Positions 30,786-40,494 of a stretch of DNA of 60,132 nt are shown one piece after another; position 1 is the first letter of the stretch; every line of letters starts with the position of its first letter. Source of the stretch: Botryococcus braunii (taxonomy: Eukaryota > Chlorophyta > Trebouxiophyceae); NCBI GenBank assembly GCA_002005505.1, contig KV908638.1, positions 82,501 to 142,632 of the forward strand, written 5' to 3'. A program made the translations under genes and the position numbers. The notes below the pieces were generated by a model, which ran no database searches, was not told where the DNA came from, and saw nothing but the letters and a program-made list of their open reading frames with translations.

Positions 30786-32166
30786 CCACATCGACTGTTT
30801 GGAGCCTGCACTGTCCCGGGTACCCAGGGGACCCTGGCTATGCCCTTTATGTGACCACATTGCAGATGCCGTCCCCTCTCGTGACATTGTGGACGATGAA
30901 GAAGTACTTGACTACCTAGCCGCCGACAAACGACACCAACCTGGGACAAGCCGCAAGGATGCTAAGCGCATAGCACGCCGGGCTCAGAACTACTACTTTG
31001 CCGCCGAAGAATTCCCTATTGAATGGAGGACCCGCAATTGGCCACTTGTAAGAAAGGCCACGAGAGGATTTGGCCCACGAACCGTACCATGGTACGAGGA
31101 CAGACTTGACATTATTAAGGAGCTACACGATGACATGGGCCACTACGGAGTTAACCGCACAATTCATCTTATCAAGGAGCGCTTTTATTGGACGGATATG
31201 TCCCTCGACGTCAGACTATACATACAACATTGCCCTGGATGTCAGTTCAGGACCATTCAACTCACCAAACCAGTGGAGCTGACTCCCGTAGCCGTCACGG
31301 GGGTCTTTCATATGATTGGAGTGGACCTGACAGGACCCATGGATGCGCCCTCGGGGCGAGGGAAAGTGTACATTGCCACCGCAATAGATTACCTCACTAA
31401 ATGGGTGGAGGCCAAGATTATCCCAAACAAAGAAGCATCGACTACCGCAAAGTTTTTCAAAGAAGAGATTCTGGCACGGCATGGATGCCCCCAGATTGTT
31501 ATCACGGACAATGGCCAAGAATGGCAAGGAGAATTCCAAAATTTGATGGACCAATGCTTCATAGAAGTGAGAAAGACCAGCCCATATCATCCCCAAGCCA
31601 ACGGCCTCGTTGAGAGGTTTCACGGTACATTGAAGGAGAAGCTCGGGCTAGCCGCCCTTGAAAGCCCTGGTGCATGGGACCGCAAGCTACCTGACATTCT
31701 TCTGGGGTACCGGACGAGTCCCCAGGGTTCCACCGAGCACAGCCCCTTCCGGTTGTTGTACGGAAGAGCAGCCACCCTACCTATCGACAATAAGACCCTA
31801 CCAAGCACGACGCCAGACATGGCAGGCGGGGAAGGAAGTTGCCCCCGCGAGAGACATCAAGAGGAGATAGCAGCCGCCCACACCAACATTTTGCGCGCCC
31901 AGGAGCGCCAGAAAAGAGAATACGCTCAGAAACTGAAGCCCACCAAGCGTGGACGTGAAATTGAAGAAGGGCTACGTAACCTTCAGCCTGGAGACTTAGT
32001 AGCCGTCAAAAATCGGAAAAAGCACGAGTTGGCGCCACCATTTGTGGGCCCTTTCATCTTCAAGGAGTACTACGACGACAGCACGCTTGTTATCCAAAAT
32101 TCTAAAGGAAAGACGTGGAGAGAATCAATACACACCGTTGGGAAGTACCATCCCAGCCACCACTGA
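30786..32166 (+). CDS. Ty3 polyprotein continuation: PHD second half and integrase
   Basis: This is the 3' part of the gag-pol frame beyond the transposon, not a separate gene. It opens with HIDCLEPALSRVPRGPWLCP, the H-C and C-C half of the C4HC3 PHD finger. The integrase follows: a zinc-binding region (ELHDDMGHYGVNRTIHLIKE, HCPGCQF), catalytic aspartates in VDLTGP (31324) and TDNGQEWQG (31507), and the glutamate in NGLVERFHG (31612), 34 residues after the second D. The C-terminal part has LQPGDLVAVKNRK and PPFVGPFIF. The stop is at 32164-32166. No frame breaks are seen, so this part could work if the insertion were absent. Confidence 0.88.
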
Positions 32167-32458
32167 AGCAAGCAATGGAGGAAAAGCAGCGAGCGTCCAC
32201 CACGGAAATCCAACCTCGTGTACGAACCACTGCTCCTTGTGGAGCCTAACCTTTTTAGCGAACGCTGGAGGACCAATCAACGCACGAAACGCTACTCCCA
32301 GCCAACCAATCAAGCGGAGCTTACTTGAAGTACCGGCGGACCGGTACCGGATGAAACTTTTACTACCAAAAAAAAAAAGCTAACGGAACCTAGCCCGGCC
32401 AAGTCCACGGTCGTGACTTGTTAGCTCTCCCCTGGAACGGGCCAGTTTAAACCTTAAA

Positions 32459-33288
32459 ATGAGTTCATTAAACGCTGTTCATATTATACAAAAGCAATCT
32501 TACCACACTGAATACTCAGCCCGCATGACGCGAACCCAGCACGCCGAGAATGCGGCATTAAGGGAGGAGAACAAAGTACTAGAGACAGAATTAAAAACAG
32601 CCAAAGAGAGCATTCAAAATTTGGTACTCACGGTTCAAGACTTGCACGAGCAGAGGAACGAACCGGTGCTGCCCCCGATTGTTTTCAATTACGATCCACA
32701 CATGGTCCACCAGCTTGGTGTCTCCGTGGAGACCAGCAAGGCCGCTAAGGAGGAAGCAGAGAGTAAGCTTAAGGAAGAAGAGGAAAGAAACGCCCGCGCC
32801 CGGGCAGACCAAGGTAAAAGGCAAAGGTTCCGCATTAGTGTGCACCACGGCTTTGTCAGCTCCGAATAAAGTCCAAGCTAATGGATCTGATAATTGACTT
32901 AAAAATAGTTTTTGGAACAGAGAATATCATCAAGGAGCTTCACCGTACCATCAACCGGCTTGAACGTGAGAACGAGGCTGCCCGTGATCGGCATGCTCAT
33001 CTCCACCACCTCACCCGTCATTTCATTCTGGGGAAGCTGAAGGAGATCTCCGACCACGTTTCGGAAAGCGAGGGCTCTCCAACTACGCCCAGCGCGCTGC
33101 ACCGCCCCCTGGGGTACAACCCCCGCGACGCCCGCATGGGCAAGACCGTCCCTTACCCTACACGGAGTGTATTGGCTGAGCCGCTTGTACCGTACTCCAT
33201 TACGGAGTCCGAATCTGTCAAATATTCTGATTTGGTAAAAGTTGATGGGCTCTTCTCGTCTGACTCCACCTCTGATGTGGAGATTTGA
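32459..33288 (+). CDS. extra coiled-coil protein in the env position (one intron inferred)
   Basis: Two open frames, 32459-32869 and 32881-33288, lie between integrase and the 3' LTR. The first has heptad-like E/K-rich helix (NAALREENKVLETELKTAKE) and ends in a charged coil; the second opens with the same kind of coil (IIKELHRTINRLERENEAAR). A donor AAG|GTAAAAG (GT at 32814) and acceptor GGAACAG (AG at 32919-32920) would remove 107 bp and join the coils in phase (G + AG = Glu), giving about 240 residues. No signal peptide or membrane segment is seen, so it is not an envelope glycoprotein. The function is unknown; it may serve Gag assembly or chromatin binding. Confidence 0.6.
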
Positions 33289-33524
33289 GTGATTGGTTGG
33301 GATGTCCGCGGTACAAACAAAACACCATTGTAGCAACAGCACCATGTATGTCCAAATGCAAGTTATTTGCGAAAAACTTGGTTCAATATGACTTAACGGA
33401 TGTTCCTTGGGCAAAATCTTGACTAGTCCGATGACAATGTACCTTATGTTGAAGCACCTGTACCTTATGTTTGGTAGTCTTGTGTCACTACTCTAGAAAG
33501 TCGTTCCAGACTTTCTCTCCTTTT

Positions 33525-33540
33525 AGGGGGGGGGAAAGAA
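33525..33540 (+). promoter_or_regulatory. polypurine tract of the methyltransferase Ty3 element
   Basis: A run of A, nine or ten G and GAAAGAA-type purines (AGGGGGGGGGAAAGAA) directly before the 3' LTR region, where plus-strand synthesis would be primed. Confidence 0.75.
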
Positions 33541-33549
33541 TGCCACATA

Positions 33550-34909
33550 TGTCGTGTACTGGAGTGTGACCGTGTATATTGGTGGCCATCCGAATGATTT
33601 AAGTGATAATGTGTATATTTGGCGTAACCACAAAAGTGACTGGTATACGACCCTCAATCGGACTTGTACAGCTTTTATTATGGCTCTTATTTGACAATTC
33701 ATAAAGTCGTGGAAAAATGGCGCTTGTCTTTACCCTTTTGTACCTGGGTTGGGGTATTTATCCCTGATTGAGGTCCTGAGGGCCAAATTGTGTATTCGGG
33801 TGACTTCATTCGAAGCAACGGTTGAAACTGAATGTTCGTGGAAACTTTGCTACTCGGTAGGTGCCATGCAGTCGGGCACCAGGAAATTTGTCTTTCAGCC
33901 GTCCGTTGATCAGTGAGTTGGCGACGCCTTAACCGCTCCTGATCAGGTGATGGGATGTGTTCATACGGCTGTCCGTATTACGAGAGGGGAGTGTATATTA
34001 GGGGCTCAGCCTCCGGCCCACAAGTTTACAGTTGTTTCCAAGTTTCCAACGTGCATGTAAGACTCTCGCACCAAGAACTGAACTCTGTCCGCGGCCCCCG
34101 GCGAATAGGGATGGTATTTGTTTGACCTGTTATTTGAATCGTAATTGTGACACTGCCCTTGCAGTATTATTGTGCTTTTGTGACACCACTGTCTTGCCGA
34201 GTTAGGCCATTGATCGTCCCGGTGATAACCGTTAACTTGCATTGTAACACGTGAAATTGTATTTATTGTGAAAGAATATTGATAGAATTGACTTGTCATA
34301 GTAGAAATTCTGTGGGAACATTAAAATATCAAAGTAATTTAGTCGTTATACAGACCCCCTCCGCGGGAATACCAACCACGCCACGAGATCAAACACACAC
34401 CACCTTTCGACTCCACAGAAACCTCAAAATACTCATATTCTAGGTACTCACAACCGCAGAGCAATATCTGAACAATAGCCGCGACGTAGCCGTAAGCCGC
34501 CTAAACACTGATCCGCAAGACCCCGACGGACTTCAAGAAAACACAATAGGAAGAAAACACACATCCTGGAGAACAAAATCCTTTTGATAAAACCGTTAGT
34601 AAACTAATAACACTTAAACCACCAGACCCAGCACGAGTCCAGCCCCGCAGCTCGGAGCCGAACGAGCCTGAAAGCCATCGGAGCCAACCTCCGGTTAACG
34701 TCCGGAAGACCGGTCGCAGGACCGAGAGCAGTCCAGTAAGTCCCTCTAACAGCTAGGTCTCAGGGCCGTAATCCCTGGGTGGCGATCCTGTCTAGACGTA
34801 CCTTAACAATAGTTGACCGCAGCAGTACAACCCAGAATCGAAACCCCGATAAAATTCAGCCATTTTAATCACGAAAAATTTGGATACCGTTGGGCACGGG
34901 TACCCTATA
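33550..34909 (+). repeat. 3' LTR of the methyltransferase Ty3 element
   Basis: 1360 bp, same length as the 5' LTR. AAGAATGCCACA occurs both just before it (33536-33547) and just after it (34910-34921); the second copy reads as chromovirus gag. Confidence 0.88.
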
Positions 34910-35424
34910 AAGAATGCCACACAGCATCGGTGCTCCCAGCTCTGTCTCCATGGGCACGGGTTCCACGGGTGGCACAGATTCAACATGAGCAACATTCGAC
35001 GTAGGGGAGGGACCTTCCTCATTACCATTGTCGACCCAATCATAATCATCTACTTTTCGTGCCAGCCAGTCTTCGTAAATGCCCTGGGCTGCTGCGACCC
35101 AGCCCGCGAAGTTGGCGGTATCCACTCTGCTGAGATGGTCCGTCATAATCCGCTCACACAGTTCGTGATCATCTTTGTCCTTAAACGCTTTTGTAAGTTC
35201 CTTAAACTTATCGGCCCAGTGAGCAAAAATTCGAGAATTGTTGACGATTGCTAACAAGAGCACTTCATGTTGGGGCAAATACTCATGTGTGTGCGAAAAA
35301 TATGAACTAAATCTTTTCTAAATGGACATCTAATGTCCGAAGATTCAATGGCAGATTTGGCAACGGCTAAGAAATCAGCGGAAAAGACGATGTTGGTATT
35401 AATATCAGAGGTTATCGTAGCCAT
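34910..35424 (-). pseudogene. chromovirus gag, 5' part
   Basis: The ATG at 35424-35422 (MATITSDINTNIV) is followed by a frame break near 35290. The second frame continues with LPQHEVLLLAIVNNSRIFAH and an acidic linker, until it is cut by the nested element at 34909. The initiator lies only about 15 bases after the 5' LTR and overlaps the probable primer-binding site, so the leader is extremely short. Confidence 0.65.
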
Positions 35425-35438
35425 AACGCCGAAACCAA
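35425..35438 (-). promoter_or_regulatory. putative chromovirus primer-binding site
   Basis: Directly after the 5' LTR the minus strand reads TT then TGGTTTCGGCG. TGG is the complement of the universal tRNA CCA end. The specific primer tRNA is not identified. Confidence 0.5.
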
Positions 35439-35439
35439 A

Positions 35440-35729
35440 TGTAGTACTCAGCAATGCAAGGGAAGAGAAAGGGAATAATACTTGAGACACGGAGCTCGTT
35501 ACAAAGTAAGATTACTCTCTGAGTCAGTAATCAATGCCCAATGTCCGAGCATGGCGCCCTACTTCCCTCCATAGGCTCGGGCGAGTACCCCCCCGATAGG
35601 AGGTACATAGGAGCCAGCTGGGAATATCCCGCCAAGAGCCGGTGGAGCACTTGTAACGGGTAACGAGTAGAATCCCCACATGTCACAGGCGGAAGCTAAT
35701 GACTACAGCAGTACGAGGAGACCGTTGCA
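35440..35729 (-). repeat. chromovirus 5' LTR
   Basis: 290 bp, matching 14294-14583; flanked on the right by the target duplication CTCAC. Confidence 0.9.
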
Positions 35730-35734
35730 CTCAC

Positions 35735-36012
35735 CTTTCCATTCTTCCACTCCTACCTGTAAACCTCTGTGCATGGCCTTTATTGTATCATGCACAATAA
35801 GGGATGGCCTATCTCTTGCGTGCATCAGCATCTTCATGTTTGGGGGTTTGGAGGGGTGGGAGTTAGGGACGCCATCCTTGCTCTCCAACTTCTGCCCTCT
35901 ACGTCACCCCACATGTCCTGTCTCTACCAAGCGCTCGTCTCCTGGGGGGTGTCGATGTCTCGCGGGCGATAATGTTCTATTACTTCTCTAAATTTCTGTC
36001 TTTGTTTCTCCC
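35735..36012. other. host sequence right of the chromovirus
   Basis: Continues the host strand interrupted at 14288 once the CTCAC duplication is allowed for. No gene is recognised. Confidence 0.4.
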
Positions 36013-37155
36013 AACTTTGCATTGACTCACACAGCATCGTGGCACTCAGTGGAATTTGTTTTTCGGGACCTCGAATACGTATTCGAGGTCAGTCAAACTG
36101 ATTCTCAGGCCACATCAGTGTGTTGCTCTAGGTAGATGATATGGGACCTTTAGTTGTTTTGGCTAGGACACATCATATGTATTGGATTACCAATTAGGGA
36201 CCTCTTGTAGTGAGAGCACTTGTGGGACTCGTCTTTTATCGAGTCCCCTGGGCGCCAAACACGGTCGGGTATTTAATTGCTGGAGGTGACAGCCTCAGCA
36301 TTCTTTGGTGGCCTCTACGAGCCACGTCCGAGCGTCCTGTTCGAAGTGAAGCAAATTGCACTTGTATTCTGCTTGTATTATTGCATTTGCCGTTGGAACA
36401 GTAGCACGCGTTTGGTAGCAGCAGTGATTGGCGCTCTTCACCATTCGACTGATTCGAACCTGTCTTAGCGCCAGGGTATGCTCAAACATCTATGCTTAAG
36501 TAAAAGCACCAGGCTCTTGGGAAATGCTGTGGTTACAGTAATGCAACTTGCGTGGGGCTGAAGCACAGTGTTGGGGACAATATGTGTGTTGAGGCTCGAG
36601 ACTTGCTGAACCTCCGTCACAAATATTTAACACCTCTGTCTTGGACATTAAAGGTATTGAATGTAGTTGCTATTCAATTAGATCATTCCTATGTGATTAG
36701 ATATTTTGTTTGACTCTCGCAAAGTTGTGCTGATTTGTCGTCAAGGGAACGAGCGTCCCGGACTCATGTGCGGCACGGAACGTATCTGAGACGATGTTGT
36801 GAATTCAGCTGATGTGAGAAGCAATACATCCGTATATGAGACTGTGCCCGTAGGGCAAGCAGTAATGATGTCCCATGTAAGATTCTTTGGTTGGCCTCTA
36901 CGAGCCAAGTCCGAGCGTCCTGTTCGAAGTGAAGCAAATTGCACTTATATTCTGCTTGTATTATTGCATTTGCTGTTGGAACAGTAGCACGTGTTTGGTA
37001 GCAGCAGTGATTGGCGCTCCTCACCATTCGACTGATTCGAACCTGTCGTCGCGCCAGGGTGTGTTGAGGCTCGAGACTTGCTGAACCCCGTCACGAATAC
37101 TTCAAACCTCTGTTGTGGACATTACAGGTGTTCTCTCTGTCCATAACCTTTCACA
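36013..37155 (+). repeat. 5'-truncated copia family-2 LTR
   Basis: Matches the LTR at 51878-53256 from its CAACTTTGCATTGACTCACAC onward, and ends GTTCTCTCTGTCCATAACCTT TCACA in the family fashion. It holds two diverged copies of the 3' segment (TGGCCTCTACGAGCCA at about 36307 and 36892). No primer-binding site follows, so it is a solo or broken LTR. A perfect 24-bp palindrome lies at 36067-36090. Confidence 0.75.
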
Positions 37156-37476
37156 CTTTTCCTTTCCTAAAACGTTTTGCGCTGTTATTATATTTCGAAA
37201 AATCTGTCTCTGTTTTCTCTCATAGGGTTCACCCCGAGTCTCGAGGGAGGACGACGGCATTTCAGTGTTGTGGGCTTGGTTATGGGGAAACCCTGACTTC
37301 TCCTTTCCCAAAACGTGTTGAATAAATCTGTCTTTGTATCTTCCATATTGTCCACACCTAGTCTTGTGGATTAACACGCTAGGAACCACTTAAATTATAA
37401 TAACTCATGACTCCTCTATCTCATGTCCTCAAATAGCCAAGCTTTCGTCCTCAAAAGGGCAAGACAAGTACAGAGG
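37156..37476. other. no gene; short repeated motif
   Basis: CTTTTCCTTTCCTAAAACG and CTTCTCCTTTCCCAAAACG occur about 150 bases apart, each followed by an AAATCTGTCT-like motif. Nothing else is recognised. Confidence 0.4.
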
Positions 37477-37481
37477 ATAAG

Positions 37482-38856
37482 TGTGAAAGGTTATGGGCAG
37501 AAAGAACGCCTGTAAGTCCGCAAAGGATTTGTTAATGCACTGTATAGGTTTCGTAAGTCAGACCTCGACACACCCTTTGGCGCGACTGATACAGGTTCGA
37601 CAGAAGCGCCTTCAGTTGCGGCAACCAAAAACAAGTACGACTGTCTCAAAGACAAATCAAATATGCAAGAGCAAGCTTCAATTTGCATCAAACAGCCAGG
37701 ACTTCCAGTCCGTGGCTCAGGATTCGGCCAACCAAACGAATCATTACATGGGACATCATTACTTCTTGCCCTACTGGCAAATTCTCATAGACGGACAAAT
37801 TGCTTCTCACATCAGCTGGTTTCACAGCATCGTCTCAGATATGTTCTGTGCCGGACCTGAGTCCGGCACACTCGTTCCCTTGACGACCAAACAGCACAGC
37901 TTTGCGAGAGTCAACAAAATATCTAACCACATAGGAATTATCTCATTAAATCGCAACTACATTTAATACCTGTAAGTCCGCAAAGGATTTGTCAATGCAC
38001 TGTAGAGGTTTCGTAAGTCAGAGCTCGACACACCTATTGCCCCAAGCATTACGATTTAGACAGAGCAATGAGCAACATTGCAAATACGGTGTAAATCAAA
38101 TACATAATGCTATTCTATCCTCTGTCAGAATGACAACGTACCCTTTGGCGCGACTGATACAGGTTCGACAGGAGCGCCTTCTGCTGCGGCAACCAAAAAC
38201 AAGTACTACGACTGTCTCATAGACAAATCAAATATGCAAGAGCAAGCTTCAATTTGCATCAAACAGACAGGACTTCCAATCCGTGGCTCAGGATTCAGCC
38301 AACCAAACGAATGCTGAGGCTGTCGCCTCCAGCAATTAAATACCTGACCGTATTTGGCGCCCAAGGGACTCGATAAAAGTCGAGTCCCTCAAAACTTCCC
38401 ACTCCAAAAGGTCCCTAATTGGTAATCCAATACGTTTGATGTGTCCTAGACAATAAACTAAAGGTCCCATATTATGTACCTAACTAAACACACTGATGTG
38501 GCTGCCTACGATTTAGTTTGACTGACCTCGAATACGTACTTGAGGTCCCAAAAACAAATTCCACTGAGTGCCACGATGCTGTGTGAGTCAATGCAAAGTT
38601 GTCCTAACCTCTTCGTGAAGTTACGTGAGGAACACTGAAGTCTGTCAAGGAATTATGTCGCTTCACAGGCAAGTTCCTAGGACTAGCTGGGAGACATATG
38701 CAGTAGTTTACACCTAAGGCACAACAGTGTCGTGCCGTCCAGGGCAGCCTGGCATGCACGACTGTTTTGCCTAGGATGAGTCAGAAGAATACCTCTGAAT
38801 AAGTCCAACAGTAATGCTCCTAAGTAATTACCTGATCTAGGTCATTACCTACAACA
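37482..38856 (-). mobile_element. solo LTR of copia family 2
   Basis: A complete LTR in reverse orientation. On the + strand it begins TGTGAAAGGTTATGGGC and ends TCATTACCTACAACA. The flanks repeat ATAAG (37477-37481 and 38857-38861), the 5-bp target duplication expected of a copia insertion reduced to one LTR by recombination. Length is 1375 bp, with the duplicated 3' segment seen in other long copies. Confidence 0.88.
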
Positions 38857-38861
38857 ATAAG

Positions 38862-39405
38862 CTACTTTAACAAGTCTGAAGTCGACAGCTTGTCCCCTTT
38901 CTAAATCCACCAGACCTGGCTTTCATATAATTTTCTGCTTTGTTGCATCATATTGCTTGTTATATGACCTGCAACTGTTGTTAGTTGCTGCAAGATATAT
39001 GCAGCAAGATGTTTGTCAATGGAGCCCAACATGCCTACGCACTCGTCGCGGAACCCTTGATTTGACTCATCTTTCGAAACCACATGCATATGAATTCACC
39101 TGTATTTTGAGTCTCCGATAAGCAGTCACGGTGGTACATTATACGGATTTTCGTTCTCCTCATGATACCCGCACGGGTTCCAGAGTGTCATAGTGAATAT
39201 CACACCAATAAGTTGGCCTTCTCAAAACCAGCAAAGACTCCTGCAGCATACTCGAGATGCAGAGGCGCGCTTTTGAGAGGGTATGATTTAATGTCTTTTA
39301 GGGTGCATCCAACGTACATCTTTGTCTCTGAGGAAAAGCCTTAGCACCACCCCTCATATGCAATCATTAGGCATATGAAATCATTAATACTTCATTTGAC
39401 GTGGG
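38862..39405. other. host sequence, no gene recognised
   Basis: Between the solo LTR and copia element 1; no coding or RNA feature is identified. Confidence 0.4.
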
Positions 39406-39410
39406 TGCTT

Positions 39411-40104
39411 TGTTGAGTTCTGAACATTATTATTGAATGCCTTGTGCTTTAAGTGATCTTCATGTGTGCACTATTAGGATATGGGTCCATTGAGAACATA
39501 AGGTACCTTGAGACACGGCAGATTCTGGACGTTTTCGAACATAAGGTACAATCCTATCTAGATCACACGTTTGTCGGATGAACTCTTAAGGCTGCCCCAC
39601 CGGAGTGAATACCAACTGGTTGTGAAAGATGCTGGGCATCACCAGATGCTAGTCTTGTCCGACAGTTGTGTGTGGCACTCAGCAGACAGTCGTACGGACT
39701 GTAGCTGGAGTAACTTCGTCTATTGACGACCTGTCTGCTTTGTACAGGTACGGTGCGGCAGTGTGTGTTGTATCATTGTTGCTATTGTGAGAGTGAACAA
39801 GCTTAGTGTACCCTGTAGTCACTCAAACAGATAAGGGACAGTGACTTCAGGGAGTATAGGCATGTACTTGAACGTAGCCGTCTAGAGCCTTATCTAGTGA
39901 TTGCTTGATCGGTGCTTGTGTACAAGACAATGATGTAACGGAACTGGTTGTGAAAGATGCTGGGCATCACCAGATGCTAGTCTTGTCCGACAGTTGTGTG
40001 TGGCACTCAGCAGACAGTCGTACGGACTGTAGCTGGAGTAACTTCGTCTATTGACGACCTGTCTGCTTTGTACAGGGAAAGCCGATTGCCCATAACATTT
40101 CACA
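39411..40104 (+). repeat. copia-1 5' LTR
   Basis: Runs from TGTTGAGTTCTG to CATTTCACA. It contains an internal direct duplication of about 135 bp (starting AACTGGTTGTGAAAGATGCT at about 39610 and 39941), so the 3' third of the LTR is a second copy of its middle. Confidence 0.92.
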
Positions 40105-40118
40105 GGTTATGGGCCCAC
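40088..40118 (+). promoter_or_regulatory. copia-1 primer-binding site and LTR-end hairpin
   Basis: GGTTATGGGCCCAC starts right after the LTR (40105). It is complementary to the anticodon arm of plant-type initiator tRNA-Met (remembered sequence GTGGGCCCATAACC), as expected if a half-tRNA is the primer, the mechanism known for Drosophila copia. The last bases of the LTR (GCCCATAAC, 40088-40096) pair perfectly with the site (GTTATGGGC, 40106-40114) across a 9-base loop. Confidence 0.7.
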
Positions 40119-40494
40119 GCCCTTCCAGCTGAGCCAAGTAAAAGCAGGAGTGAAGGTCGTCTACGGATGGGTCAGACGTAAGCGTCAACAAAGGAGCTCG
40201 AGCATGGCGCAGCGGCGCAAGGGAACTCGAGTGTACCAGGACCATTATCTTACTCACAGTTTACCTTTCTGGGAAATTCATAATTGAAGTTTTAGCTGTG
40301 CTTTATCATTCATAGACGTTGTCTAGAAGCACTGAGTGAGTCGGGCCGGACTCCGGCGCAAACTTCTGAGGGGAACATATCTGCTACTACTGTGCAAGAC
40401 TGGCTGGTAAATTTCCATGACATGGAGGGAATTGTAGGGTATTGCTGCATTCCAGAAGTTTATGAGTAAGTTTGGCTGGTGAAGTGACAATAGT
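40119..40494 (+). other. copia-1 leader
   Basis: Untranslated segment between the primer-binding site and the gag-pol ATG. No recognisable element. Confidence 0.5.

Noticed and set aside
30799..32166. Integrase as a separate gene
   Set aside because: The frame continues upstream to 30786 and joins the polyprotein exactly once the composite transposon and one ATA are removed.
32459..33288. Envelope glycoprotein
   Set aside because: Position fits, but there is no signal peptide, membrane segment or glycoprotein pattern; only coiled coil.
37482..38856. CRISPR-like or RNA gene cluster because of repeated hairpins
   Set aside because: The repeats are LTR copies with target duplications in a eukaryotic genome; there is no regular short repeat-spacer pattern.
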